A DNA stretch of 64,000 bases, from positions 1,116,001 through 1,180,000 of the forward strand of contig NZ_BLIN01000003.1 in the NCBI RefSeq assembly GCF_009811555.1, read 5' to 3'. The notes beneath the pieces were generated by a model, which did no database searches, was not told the DNA's origin, and saw only the letters and a program-made list of their open reading frames with translations. Shown here one piece after another: positions 9,649 to 19,946 of this stretch. Position 1 is the first letter of the stretch. Every line of letters begins with the position of its first letter. The translations under genes were made by a program, and so were the position numbers. Source of the DNA: Streptomyces caniferus (GTDB lineage: Bacteria > Actinomycetota > Actinomycetes > Streptomycetales > Streptomycetaceae).

Positions 9649-10503
9649 TCAGGAAAGCGGCCTGGTGAGCTTCTTGGTGCCGGTGCTGTTGCCCGCCAGG
9701 CTGCAGCTGATCGTCTTGATGCCGATCTTGTAGCCCTGGAGGGTGGGGTACTGGACGTAGGTGCCCTCGGCGGTCCCGGCGGGCTGCCGGGCCGCCTTGC
9801 GCTCCAGCTCGTTGCGGCACAGCGAGGACGCCTTGGAGCGGATGTCCGTCTCGGTCGTCAGGCCGGACGCGAGGCGGTGGGTGGTAACGACCTCGGCGTC
9901 GTGCGGGCCGCTGCAGGAGGCCTTGTCGTTGTTGCCGCCACCGCCCGCCGGGCGGTCGTAGCAGTCGCCGGGCTTCATCAGGTAGAAGGGGATCTTGCCG
10001 GCGCCGGGCGTCGGCAGGCTGCTCTCGAAGTCGCTGTCGGTGGGCGTCGCGGTGGGGGTGGGCTCGTAGGAGGGCGTCGGGGACGCGCTCTCGGACGGTG
10101 TGGCGCCCGCGCTCGAACCGGGCGACTGGGCACGGTTGTCGGTGCTGCCGCCGTCGTCGCTGTTGTTGATCACGATGAAGGTGATGACGGCGGCCAGGAC
10201 GACGGCGCCACCACCGATGATCGCCGCGATGGTCTTGCCGTTGCCGCCACCGCCGGGCGGGCCGGGCGGCTGCTGCCAGCCGCCGGGGCCGCCGGGGCCC
10301 GGAGCGCCGTAGCCACCCGCGGGCGGGCCGAAGCCGCCAGCGGGCTGGTTGCCGCCCGCGGGCGGACCGTAGCCGCCCGGGCCGTATCCGCCCTGACCCT
10401 GACCGCCCGGGCCGTAGCCACCGGCCGGCGGGCCGTAGCCGCCCGGGTTGCCGTGGGGCGGCTGAGGCGGCTGGTTCGACGGCGGAGGCGGAGGAAAACT
10501 CAT
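9649..10503 (-). CDS. Pro/Gly-rich single-pass membrane protein with septum-formation-like extracellular domain
   Basis: This 284-residue protein has three parts. Residues 1-88 are a cytoplasmic Pro/Gly/Tyr-rich tail with repeats of the GYGPPAGG type. Residues 91-112 form one transmembrane helix (IAAIIGGGAVVLAAVITFIV). After a Ser/Thr/Pro-rich linker comes a C-terminal domain of about 110 residues with four cysteines, in GDCYDRP, ASCSGPHDAEV, SSLCRNELE and ISCSLAG, which probably form two disulfides outside the cell. The GDC...C..PH.AEV pattern resembles the actinobacterial septum-formation domain. The ligand or partner is unknown. It is transcribed away from the esterase gene at 10639, from a shared 135-base promoter region. 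Confidence 0.8.
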   Translation of the reverse strand: MSFPPPPPSNQPPQPPHGNPGGYGPPAGGYGPGGQGQGGYGPGGYGPPAGGNQPAGGFGPPAGGYGAPGPGGPGGWQQPPGPPGGGGNGKTIAAIIGGGAVVLAAVITFIVINNSDDGGSTDNRAQSPGSSAGATPSESASPTPSYEPTPTATPTDSDFESSLPTPGAGKIPFYLMKPGDCYDRPAGGGGNNDKASCSGPHDAEVVTTHRLASGLTTETDIRSKASSLCRNELERKAARQPAGTAEGTYVQYPTLQGYKIGIKTISCSLAGNSTGTKKLTRPLS

Positions 10504-10638
10504 GGGGGAAATGATCGCTTCTTTACTCGGTCTTCAGGGACGCGGTGACCAACCTGGAACATTCCGCGTCTGAAATATCCGGCCGGTGGGCACCGTTGGC
10601 GACAGGCAGCAAGCCACCCTACGGCGCGGAGGTTCTTC

Positions 10639-11604
10639 GTGTTCACCGACCTGCCCCTGGACGAGCTGCACACCTACCGCCCGCCGCGCCCCGAGCCGGC
10701 CGGCTTCGACGCGTTCTGGCAGCGCACCCTCGACGAAGTCCGCGCCCATGACCTCGACGCACGCTTCACCGAGGTCGATACGGGGCTGGCGCTGCTGCGC
10801 ACCCATGACGTGACGTTCTCCGGCTTCGGCGGGCACCGTATCCGCGGCTGGTTCCTCCTGCCGCGCGCGGCGGACGGGCCGCTGCCCTGCGTCGTGCAGT
10901 ACCTCGGCTACGGCGGCGGCCGGGGGGTGGCGCACGACTGGCTGCTGTGGCCGTCCGCGGGGTACGCCACGCTCGTCATGGACACCCGTGGGCAGAGCGG
11001 CCCCAACCGGCCCGGTGACACCCCCGATCCGGCCGGCTCCGGCAATCCGGGCGTGCCCGGCAAGATGACCCAGGGGCTGCTGCGCCCCGAGGACTACTAC
11101 TACCGGCGGCTGTTCACCGACGCGGTACGGGCCGTGGAGGTGGCACGCGGGCACCCGGCGGTGGACGCCGGCCGGATCGTGGTCGCCGGCGGCAGCCAGG
11201 GCGGCGCCGCGGCCCTGGCGACGGCGGGGCTGGTCCCCGGCCTGGCGGGCGCGTTGATCGACGTACCGTTCCTGACCCACATCCGCCGCGCCGTCGAGAT
11301 CACGGACAGCGGGCCGTACGGCGAACTCACCCGCTACTTCGCGGGCGAGCGCGGCCGGATCGACACCGCGCTGCACACCCTCGACCACTTCGACGGCCTG
11401 AACTTCGCGGCCCGCGCCACCGCCCCGGCGCTCTTCGGCACGGCGTTGCGCGACGACGTGGTGCCGCCGTCCACCGGCTTCGCCGCGTACCACCACTACG
11501 CGGGCGAGAAGGAGCTGAAGGTGTGGCGGTTCAATGCCCACGAGGGGGGCGGCGGCGAGCAGCGCGCGGCGGAAATGCTCTTTCTGCGCAAGCTGTTCGG
11601 CTGA
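10639..11604 (+). CDS. Acetyl-xylan esterase / cephalosporin-C deacetylase (CE7)
   Basis: This 321-residue alpha/beta hydrolase matches carbohydrate esterase family 7 in length and motifs. The opening LDELHTYRPPRPEP and the RGQ motif (DTRGQSG) are family hallmarks. The catalytic triad is readable: S186 in GGSQGG, D272 or D273 in LRDDVVPPS, and H301 in NAHEGGGGEQ. The enzyme removes acetyl groups from xylo-oligosaccharides and other small acetylated substrates. No signal peptide is present, so it is cytoplasmic, acting after import. The GTG start is preceded by CGGAGG. Its convergent neighbour is xylA, so the location fits xylan and xylose use. Confidence 0.92.
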   Translation: MFTDLPLDELHTYRPPRPEPAGFDAFWQRTLDEVRAHDLDARFTEVDTGLALLRTHDVTFSGFGGHRIRGWFLLPRAADGPLPCVVQYLGYGGGRGVAHDWLLWPSAGYATLVMDTRGQSGPNRPGDTPDPAGSGNPGVPGKMTQGLLRPEDYYYRRLFTDAVRAVEVARGHPAVDAGRIVVAGGSQGGAAALATAGLVPGLAGALIDVPFLTHIRRAVEITDSGPYGELTRYFAGERGRIDTALHTLDHFDGLNFAARATAPALFGTALRDDVVPPSTGFAAYHHYAGEKELKVWRFNAHEGGGGEQRAAEMLFLRKLFG

Positions 11605-11653
11605 GCCGTCCGGCGCGCGGGGTCCGGGGTCCGGCGCGCGGGGCCCAGGGCCC

Positions 11654-12817
11654 TCAGACGGCCCCCATCAGGTGTTCCAGCGCCAGCTGGTCCAGATGCT
11701 CGAAGGCCATGCCGCGGGCGGCCGCGGCCTCGACGTCGAAGGTCTCGTAGGCGGTGCCGTCGGCGAGCAGCCCGGCCAGGCCGTCTTCGGCGGTGGGCCG
11801 GCTCAGCTGGTCCAGGCGCGCGGCGTGCAGCGCGTCCTGGACGGCCGGGTCGGCCCGGAAGGCCGCGGCACGCTCCTTGAGGAGCAGATAGTTGCGCATA
11901 CAGCCGGCCGCCGAGGTCCACACGCCGTCCAGGTCCTCGGTGCGCGGCGGCTTGAAGTCGAAGTGCCGCGGCCCGTCGTACCCGGCCGTCTCCAGCAGGT
12001 CGACGAGCCAGAAGGCGGACCGCAGATCGCCCGCGCCGAAGCGCAGGTCCTGGTCGTACTTGATCCCGCTCTGGCCGTTGAGGTCGATGTGGAAGAGCTT
12101 TCCCGCCCACAGCGCCTGGGCGATGCCGTGCGGGAAGTTCAGCCCCGCCATCTGCTCGTGCCCCACCTCGGGGTTGACCCCGTAGAGCTCGGGGCGCTCC
12201 AGCCGCTCGATGAACGCGAGAGCGTGGCCGACGGTGGGCAGCAGGATGTCGCCCCGCGGCTCGTTGGGCTTGGGCTCGATGGCGAACCGCAGGTCGTAGC
12301 CCTGCTCGACGACGTACTGGCCGAGGAGGTCGAACGCCTCCTTCATCCGGTCCAGGGCGGCCCGTACGTCCTTGGCCGCACCGGACTCCGCGCCCTCCCT
12401 GCCGCCCCAGGCGACATAGGTGTGCGCGCCCAGCTCGGCGGCGAGGTCGATGTTGCGGAGCGTCTTGCGCAGCGCATAGCGGCGGACGTCGCGGTCGTTT
12501 GCGGTGAAGGCGCCGTCCTTGAAGACGGGGTGGGTGAAGAGGTTGGTGGTGGCCATCGGCACGACCAGGCCGGTGGCGTCCAGCGCCTGCCGGAAGCGTT
12601 TGACGGCCGTCTCGCGCCCGAGGTCCCCGGCGCCGAACGGGATCAGGTCGTCGTCGTGGAAGGTGACGCCGTACGCGCCGAGGTCGGCGAGGCGCCGGAC
12701 CGATTCGACGGGGTCCAGGGCGCGGCGGGTGGCGTCCCCGAACGGGTCGCGGCCCTGCCAGCCGACGGTCCACAGGCCGAAGCTGAATTTGTCCTCGGGC
12801 ACGGGCTGGTGGCTCAT
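11654..12817 (-). CDS. xylA: Xylose isomerase
   Basis: This 387-residue protein matches the well-studied Streptomyces xylose (glucose) isomerases almost end to end; that family is about 388 residues. It converts D-xylose to D-xylulose. Catalytic and metal-site segments are present: [12 protein letters not shown] (catalytic His), [37 protein letters not shown] and [11 protein letters not shown]. The ATG at 12817, preceded on the minus strand by GGGAGC, gives the usual N terminus [17 protein letters not shown]; an upstream ATG would add eight residues not usual for the family. It is transcribed divergently from xylB, so both are probably controlled from the shared spacer. Confidence 0.97.
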   Translation of the reverse strand: MSHQPVPEDKFSFGLWTVGWQGRDPFGDATRRALDPVESVRRLADLGAYGVTFHDDDLIPFGAGDLGRETAVKRFRQALDATGLVVPMATTNLFTHPVFKDGAFTANDRDVRRYALRKTLRNIDLAAELGAHTYVAWGGREGAESGAAKDVRAALDRMKEAFDLLGQYVVEQGYDLRFAIEPKPNEPRGDILLPTVGHALAFIERLERPELYGVNPEVGHEQMAGLNFPHGIAQALWAGKLFHIDLNGQSGIKYDQDLRFGAGDLRSAFWLVDLLETAGYDGPRHFDFKPPRTEDLDGVWTSAAGCMRNYLLLKERAAAFRADPAVQDALHAARLDQLSRPTAEDGLAGLLADGTAYETFDVEAAAARGMAFEHLDQLALEHLMGAV

Positions 12818-12947
12818 CACGGCTCCCGGTGATTTCGTCAACGCACTTTACAAATTCCGCCGCGGCCAAACTAATATGCGGCAGCACACCGGGGAACCCC
12901 CTGGACCTGGACCATGGAGCACGGGCCGCCGAGGGAGAGAGTGCACG
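12818..12947. promoter_or_regulatory. Divergent xylA/xylB promoter region
   Basis: The 130-base spacer between the divergent xylose genes contains an unusually AT-rich island at about 12845-12882. Two related elements, TTTACAAATTCC and CCAAACTAATAT, are separated by GCCGCGG. This is the expected place for ROK/XylR binding, and the repressor gene lies two genes downstream. The operator assignment is inference; I see no perfect palindrome. Confidence 0.5.
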
Positions 12948-14378
12948 ATGGGCGCACAGTCAGCGGGACCGCTGGTCGTCGGGGTGGACAGCTCGACGCA
13001 GTCCACCAAGGCGCTGGTCGTGGACGCGGCGACCGGTGCTGTCGTCGCCCGGGGCCAGGCACCGCACACGGTCGACGGCGGCAACGGCAAGGAGAGCGAC
13101 CCCGTGCAGTGGTGGCGGGCGCTGGGCGAGGCTCTGGCACAGTGCGGCGACGCGGCGCGGCAGGCCTCGGCGGTGTCCGTCGGCGGGCAGCAGCACGGGC
13201 TGGTCACGCTGGATGCGGCCGGTGCGCCGGTGCGTCCGGCCATGCTGTGGAACGACGTCCGGCCGGCGCCCCAGAGCGAACGGCTGATCGCGGAACTGGG
13301 CGGCCCGCAGGCCTGGGCGCGGCGGGTGGGGAGCGTGCCGGGTCCGGCGTTCACGGTGGCCAAGTGGGCCTGGCTGCGGGAGAACGAGCCGGCCGCGGCC
13401 GCGGCGACCGCCGCGGTACGGCTGCCGCACGACTACCTCACCCAGCGCCTGACCGGCGAGTCCGTCACCGACCGCGGCGACGCCTCCGGGACGGGCTGGT
13501 GGGCGTCGTCCACCGGGGCCTACGACCCGGAGATCCTGGAGCATGTCGGGCTGTCCCCCGAGGCGCTGCCGCGGGTGGCGCTCCCGGGCGAGGCCGCCGG
13601 GACGGTGCACGCCGAGGACCTGCCGCTGCCGCACGGCGCGTTGGTGGCCGCCGGGACGGGGGACAACATGGCGGCCGCCCTCGGGCTGGGTCTGCGTCCC
13701 GGACAGCCGGTGCTGAGCCTGGGCACCTCGGGGACCGTCTACGCGGTCTCCACCCACCGGCCCGCCGATCCGACCGGCACCGTGGCGGGCTTCGCCGATG
13801 CCCGCGGCGACTGGCTTCCGCTGGCCTGCACCCTGAACTGCACCCTCGCCGTGGACCGGGTGGCGGCCCTGCTGGGGCGCGACCGGGAGGCCGTGGAGGG
13901 GGGCGGCGAGGTGGTGCTGCTGCCGTTCCTCGACGGTGAGCGCACCCCGAACCTGCCGGGCGCCTCGGGCCTGGTCCACGGCCTGCGGCACCACACCACG
14001 GCCGGGCAACTGCTCCAGGCCGCCTACGACGGCGCGGTGTTCGCGCTGCTGCAGGCCCTGGACCGGGTGCTGGACGCGGATGCCGCGCCCGATGCCCCCC
14101 TGTTGCTGATCGGCGGCGGGGCGAAGGGCCGGGCCTGGCGGGAGACCGTCCGCCGGCTGTCGGGCCGCCCGGTGGTGGTGCCCGAGGCGCAGGAGCTGGT
14201 GGCGTTCGGCGCGGCGGCGCAGGCGGCCGGGCTGCTGCTGGAGGAGGATCCGACGGCGGTGGCCCGTCGCTGGGGAACGGCGCGCGGCGCCGAGTACGAG
14301 GCGCAGCCGAAGGACGGCGCCGCCTGGGACCGGCTGGCGGCGACGCTCGCCGACGGCGCGGCGCTGCTGCGACGATGA
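12948..14378 (+). CDS. xylB: Xylulose kinase (FGGY family), candidate encapsulin cargo
   Basis: This 476-residue FGGY kinase phosphorylates D-xylulose to xylulose 5-phosphate. The N-terminal phosphate loop is VVGVDSSTQSTKALVVD, the substrate segment is MLWNDVRPAPQSERL, and the catalytic base is D239 in GTGDNMAAALG. The ATPase lobe contains LSLGTSGTVYAVS and LLIGGGAKGRAW. The ATG start has GAGGGAGA upstream. It is divergent from xylA and is followed by the ROK repressor and two encapsulin shell genes. Xylulose kinases are one of the cargo classes proposed for family 2 encapsulins. I see no long disordered N- or C-terminal extension, so any loading signal must be short or internal; cargo status is therefore inference. 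Confidence 0.95.
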   Translation: MGAQSAGPLVVGVDSSTQSTKALVVDAATGAVVARGQAPHTVDGGNGKESDPVQWWRALGEALAQCGDAARQASAVSVGGQQHGLVTLDAAGAPVRPAMLWNDVRPAPQSERLIAELGGPQAWARRVGSVPGPAFTVAKWAWLRENEPAAAAATAAVRLPHDYLTQRLTGESVTDRGDASGTGWWASSTGAYDPEILEHVGLSPEALPRVALPGEAAGTVHAEDLPLPHGALVAAGTGDNMAAALGLGLRPGQPVLSLGTSGTVYAVSTHRPADPTGTVAGFADARGDWLPLACTLNCTLAVDRVAALLGRDREAVEGGGEVVLLPFLDGERTPNLPGASGLVHGLRHHTTAGQLLQAAYDGAVFALLQALDRVLDADAAPDAPLLLIGGGAKGRAWRETVRRLSGRPVVVPEAQELVAFGAAAQAAGLLLEEDPTAVARRWGTARGAEYEAQPKDGAAWDRLAATLADGAALLRR

Positions 14379-14466
14379 CCTCGGCATCGCAGCCGTACGC
14401 CCGCGGGCACCGCAGCCGCACACCCGGAGGGCCCGCGCTCCCCGGCCCCCTCCCGAGGAGATCCCC

Positions 14467-15744
14467 GTGACCGCGCCCGGCGGCGACACCCAGCACGGCA
14501 TCCGACGGCGCAATCTGGCCCGGGTGCTGCAGACCGTGGCCGCACAGGGCCCGCTGTCCCGGCCGGCGGTCGCGGCGCGGATCGGGCTGACCCGGGCGGG
14601 AGTGGCCCCGCTCGTCGACGAGCTGCTGCGGGCCGGCCTGCTGGTCGGGACGGGGCGGGCGACGACCGGCGGCCGGGGCCGGCCGGGCGGTGAACTGGCG
14701 GTCAGCGACCGCGGCCCGGCCGGGATCGGTGCCGAGATAGGCGTCGACCGTCTGGCGGTGTGCGCGGTCGATCTGCGCGGGCGGGTCCGGGCCCGGGTGG
14801 CGGCCGATGCGGCGAACCGGCACAGCGCGCCCGGCCCGGTGCTGGAGCGGCTGTCCGCGCTGCTCGCGGAGGTGACCGGCGAGATAGCCGCCGAGGGGCT
14901 GCGGCCGGCCGGGCTGGCGGTGGCCGTGCCCGGTCTGGTGGCCCGCGGCGCGACGACCGTGGTGCACGCCCCCAACCTCGGCTGGCGGGCCGTCGATCTC
15001 GCACCGGGACTCGCCGGGGCGACGGCCCCGCCCGACGGCACCCCGGCCCTCCCCCTCACCGTCGAGAACGAGGCCAACCTCGGCGCGCTGGCCGAACTGC
15101 GGCTGGGCGGGGGCGACGGACAGCCGGCGCCGCCCGCGGACTTCGTGCATGTGTCGGCGGAGATCGGAATCGGCGCAGCGGTCGTCGTGGAGGGGCAACT
15201 GCTGCGGGGGGCACGGGGGTTCGCGGGCGAGCTGGGGCATGTGCCGGTGTATCCGGACGGTCCGGCGTGCGACTGCGGCGGCCGGGGCTGTCTGGAGCAG
15301 TACGCCGGGGAGGAGGCCGTGCTGCGCGCGGGCGGCCTCGCCCCCGGCCGGGCGGCGGCCGCTCATCCGGGGCCGGGCGCCCGTATCGGCCTGTTGGCGC
15401 GCCGGGCCGCCGAAGGGGACGCGGCCGTCGTGCAGGCGCTGCACACGGCGGGGACCGCGCTCGGGATCGCGCTCGCCGGTGCGGTGAATCTGCTGGATCC
15501 GCGGGCGGTGGTCCTCGGGGGCGCGCTGGCCGGCCTGGCACCGTGGATCCTGCCCTCCCTGGAGCGGGAGTTGGCGTTGCGGACGTCCGTCGCGGCGGAT
15601 CCCGGGCGGGGCGGCGGGCCGTGGGTGACCGTGTCCCGGCTCGGTGCGGACGGGCCGCTGCTGGGGGCGGCGCACGCCGCGCTCCAGGCCGTGTTGGACG
15701 ATCCCCTCCGTTCCTGCACCCCGGCTCACTCTCCCCGGAATTGA
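14467..15744 (+). CDS. ROK-family transcriptional repressor (XylR-like)
   Basis: This 425-residue regulator has an N-terminal winged helix-turn-helix (about residues 12-65; RRRNLARVLQ, LSRPAVAARIGLTRAGVAPL) joined to a ROK sugar-kinase-like domain. The ROK zinc site is intact: H258 in ELGHVPVYP and C268, C270, C275 in CDCGGRGCLEQY. ROK repressors sense a sugar and release DNA. Its place 88 bases after xylB makes it the likely regulator of xylA, xylB and perhaps the encapsulin genes. The GTG start at 14467 follows GAGGAG. It ends 166 bases before the first shell gene. Confidence 0.93.
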   Translation: MTAPGGDTQHGIRRRNLARVLQTVAAQGPLSRPAVAARIGLTRAGVAPLVDELLRAGLLVGTGRATTGGRGRPGGELAVSDRGPAGIGAEIGVDRLAVCAVDLRGRVRARVAADAANRHSAPGPVLERLSALLAEVTGEIAAEGLRPAGLAVAVPGLVARGATTVVHAPNLGWRAVDLAPGLAGATAPPDGTPALPLTVENEANLGALAELRLGGGDGQPAPPADFVHVSAEIGIGAAVVVEGQLLRGARGFAGELGHVPVYPDGPACDCGGRGCLEQYAGEEAVLRAGGLAPGRAAAAHPGPGARIGLLARRAAEGDAAVVQALHTAGTALGIALAGAVNLLDPRAVVLGGALAGLAPWILPSLERELALRTSVAADPGRGGGPWVTVSRLGADGPLLGAAHAALQAVLDDPLRSCTPAHSPRN

Positions 15745-15760
15745 ACCCGCTAAACCTATC

Positions 15761-15780
15761 CATGGAACGGGAATTCCATG
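15761..15780. promoter_or_regulatory. Perfect inverted repeat upstream of encapsulin genes
   Basis: CATGGAA at 15761-15767 and TTCCATG at 15774-15780 form perfect 7-bp arms around a 6-base spacer, inside an AT-richer stretch just after the ROK gene. The 20-base dyad has the size of a dimeric repressor operator and sits 131 bases before the encapsulin start. The identity of the binding protein is unknown. The region at 15745-15910 most likely contains the shell-gene promoter. Confidence 0.55.
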
Positions 15781-15808
15781 CCACCCCATCGAGCGATTGT
15801 GCCGATAA

Positions 15809-17320
<1,512 letters not shown>

Positions 17321-17451
17321 ACGGCCCGCGGAAGGTCACGGCGCGCCCGGGGAACGGTCCGTGTCCCCGCCCGGCCGCGCCGGCCGTACGCATGCGCCGA
17401 CATCGCACACACAGCACAGCACGCACCGACAAGAACAGGTGAGCTTTCTCC

Positions 17452-18873
17452 ATGACCACATCGGTGGATCCGACGTCCGGCCCGCAGTCGTCCGCGATCG
17501 AGCAGGGCCACGGCAGGTCCAGCCTGGACACCGCGGCCGCCCGCAAGCTGGCGACCACGACCAAGACCATGCCGCAGATGCAGGGGATCTCCTCCCGCTG
17601 GCTGCTGCGCATCCTGCCCTGGACGCAGGTCTCCGGCGGTACGTACCGCGTCAACCGGCGCCTCACCCACACCCTCGGTGACGGCCGGATCGAGTTCACC
17701 TCGACCGGCTCCGACGTCCGGGTGATCCCGGCGGAGTTGCGGGAGCTGGCACCGCTGCGCGGATTCACCGACGCCGCGACGCTGGAGGCGCTGGCGGACC
17801 GGTTCGTCCAGCGGGAGTTCGCGCCGGGTGAGGTGCTCGCCCGGACCGGCGCGCCCACGGACCGCGTCATCCTGATCGCCCACGGCAAGCTCGACCGCAT
17901 CGGTGCCGGCAAGTACGGCGACGAAACGGTGCTGGGGGGACTGGCCGACGGTGACGCCGTCGGGGCCGCGGCGCTGCTGACACCGGACGCGGAGTGGGAG
18001 CACTCCGTGCGGGCGGTGACCCGGGTGACCGCGCTGACCCTCTACCGCAGCGACCTCGAAGAGGTGCTGGGCCGGTCGGAGTCGCTGCGCACCCACCTGG
18101 AGGAGTTCCGTGCGGCGCTGGTGCCGGCCCAGAACAAGCACGGCGAGGCGGCCATCGAGCTGGCCGCGGGCCATGTCGGTGAGCCGGCCCTGCCGGGCAC
18201 CTTCGTCGACTACGACCTGGCGCCGCGGGAGTACGAACTCAGCGTGGCCCAGACCGTGTTGAAGGTCCACTCACGGGTCGCCGACCTCTACAACGACCCG
18301 ATGAACCAGCTGGACCAGCAGCTGCGGCTGACCGTGGAGGCGCTGCGCGAGCGCCAGGAACACGAGATGGTCAACAACCCCGAGTTCGGGCTGCTGCACA
18401 ACGCCGACCTCAAGCAGCGCATCCACACCCGCAGCGGGCCGCCGACCCCCGACGACCTGGACGAGCTGATCTCCCGGCGCCGCAAGACCCAGTTCCTGCT
18501 GGCCCATCCGCGCACCATCGCCGCGATCGGGCGGGAGTGGAACGCCCGGGGGCTCTACCCCACCACGGCGGAGTGCGAGGGCACGGCGGTCCGCGCCTGG
18601 CGGGGCATCCCGCTGCTGCCCTGCAACAAGATCCCGGTCACGCCGGACCAGACCAGCTCGATTCTGGCGCTGCGGGTCGGCGAGGAGAACCAGGGCGTGG
18701 TGGGGCTGCACCAGACCGGCATCCCGGACGAGTACCAGCCGGGACTGTCGGTGCGCTTCATGGGGATCAATGACCAGGCCGTCATCAATTACCTGGTCAG
18801 CGCCTACTATTCGGCGGCGGTGCTGGTGCCGGACGCCCTGGGCATCCTGGAGGACGTAGAGATCGGTCACTGA
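17452..18873 (+). CDS. Family 2B encapsulin shell protein, copy 2
   Basis: This 473-residue paralogue of the preceding shell protein is collinear along its whole length. It has the same arm ([27 protein letters not shown]), cNMP-binding-like insert (about 104-215; [20 protein letters not shown]-like loop) and capsid core ([29 protein letters not shown]). Two different shell genes in tandem suggest a mixed two-component icosahedral shell, a pattern reported for some Streptomyces family 2B systems. It follows copy 1 after 131 bases, with GGTGAG before the ATG, and is followed by a strong hairpin, so no further gene belongs to the transcript. The differing insert and linker sequences may give the two subunits different pores or ligands. 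Confidence 0.92.
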   Translation: MTTSVDPTSGPQSSAIEQGHGRSSLDTAAARKLATTTKTMPQMQGISSRWLLRILPWTQVSGGTYRVNRRLTHTLGDGRIEFTSTGSDVRVIPAELRELAPLRGFTDAATLEALADRFVQREFAPGEVLARTGAPTDRVILIAHGKLDRIGAGKYGDETVLGGLADGDAVGAAALLTPDAEWEHSVRAVTRVTALTLYRSDLEEVLGRSESLRTHLEEFRAALVPAQNKHGEAAIELAAGHVGEPALPGTFVDYDLAPREYELSVAQTVLKVHSRVADLYNDPMNQLDQQLRLTVEALRERQEHEMVNNPEFGLLHNADLKQRIHTRSGPPTPDDLDELISRRRKTQFLLAHPRTIAAIGREWNARGLYPTTAECEGTAVRAWRGIPLLPCNKIPVTPDQTSSILALRVGEENQGVVGLHQTGIPDEYQPGLSVRFMGINDQAVINYLVSAYYSAAVLVPDALGILEDVEIGH

Positions 18874-18892
18874 CCGGCGGGAGCCCGCGATC

Positions 18893-18939
18893 CGGGTGCC
18901 ACGCCCACGAAGCCGGCAAGGCCGTGGGCGTGGCACCCG
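18893..18939 (+). terminator. Strong hairpin after the encapsulin pair
   Basis: A perfect 17-bp stem (18893-18909 paired with 18923-18939; arms begin CGGGTGCCACG) encloses a 13-base loop. It begins 19 bases after the second shell gene's stop. No U-tract follows, as is typical of Streptomyces terminators. It marks the end of the xylB-ROK-encapsulin transcription region. Confidence 0.85.
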
Positions 18940-19116
18940 AGTGACGTCCGATCAGGTATCTCCGCTCTCCTGACCTGCGCCGTTGCCGCCTTTGGTCGAG
19001 CCATTGGCAGAACGGCCATTCCCTTGGCAGGGCGTGCCCTGTTGCGCATCATGAACGCACCGCAGGTGTGTGACATGTACGCGACCATGCCCCCACGGTC
19101 CTTGTCAGGAGTTCAT

Positions 19117-19740
19117 ATGGAGCCCGACCGCCGTCGCCTGCTCACCGGTGCGGCCGCGCTCGCCGCGTCCGCCGCATTCGCTCCCCTCACCGCGGCCAGG
19201 GCCGGTGCCGCTCCCCACCGCCAGGCTCCGCGCGGCGGGGCCTACCCCCCGCACCGCTGGATTCCGGCCAGCCCGTCCAACTTCACCGCCGCCCGCCGCC
19301 CGACGAAGTACCCGGTCGAGCTGGTCGTGGTGCATGTGACCCAGGAGACCTACGCGGACACCCTCAAGCTGTTCCAGGACCCCAAGCACAAGGCGGCCGC
19401 GCACTACGTCGTACGGTCCGCCGACGGCGCGCTCGCACAGTGCGTCCGCGAACACGACGTCGCCTGGCACGCCGGGAACTGGGACTACAACACCCGCAGC
19501 ATCGGCATCGAGCACGAGGGCTGGATCGACGACCCGACGTGGTTCACCGACCCGCTCTACCAGCGGTCCGCCCGTCTGACCGCCGCCATCTGCGACCGCT
19601 ACCGGATTCCCAAGGACCGCGAGCACATCATCGGCCATGTCGAGGTGCCCGGCACCGACCACACCGACCCCGGTGAGTTCTGGGACTGGGCGCGCTATCT
19701 GCAGCTGGTCGACGAGGCGTCCTGGCGGAGATCCGGATGA
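19117..19740 (+). CDS. Secreted N-acetylmuramoyl-L-alanine amidase (PGRP/amidase 2)
   Basis: This 207-residue protein starts with a twin-arginine signal (DRRRLLTGAAALAASAAFAP, cleavage near residues 28-33), so it is exported folded through Tat. The mature domain is an amidase_2/PGRP fold. Zinc ligands are consistent with H in VVVHVTQET, H in HAGNWDYN or the helix nearby, and H in GTDHTDPGEFWDW. The segments KAAAHYVVRSADGALAQCV and SIGIEHEGW are typical. It would cleave the amide bond between muramic acid and L-alanine in peptidoglycan. The ATG has CAGGAG six bases upstream. It lies beyond the encapsulin terminator and is probably an independent envelope gene. Confidence 0.93.
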   Translation: MEPDRRRLLTGAAALAASAAFAPLTAARAGAAPHRQAPRGGAYPPHRWIPASPSNFTAARRPTKYPVELVVVHVTQETYADTLKLFQDPKHKAAAHYVVRSADGALAQCVREHDVAWHAGNWDYNTRSIGIEHEGWIDDPTWFTDPLYQRSARLTAAICDRYRIPKDREHIIGHVEVPGTDHTDPGEFWDWARYLQLVDEASWRRSG

Positions 19741-19946
19741 CCCGGCTCCGGGCGGCTGTCGCAGAAAGCACGGCGCACGCGCTCGGCCTCCATGGGCGCC
19801 CGGGAGGCGGGCGCGGTGACGCCCGTGACGAGGGCGACGCCGAGCGACACGACGGACGTTCCGCGGGTCTACGCATTCATGACATCTCCGGGCCATAGTG
19901 AACGTCTTCGACACCTGGGACAGTTGGCACGACGTCAGGGGGGATC

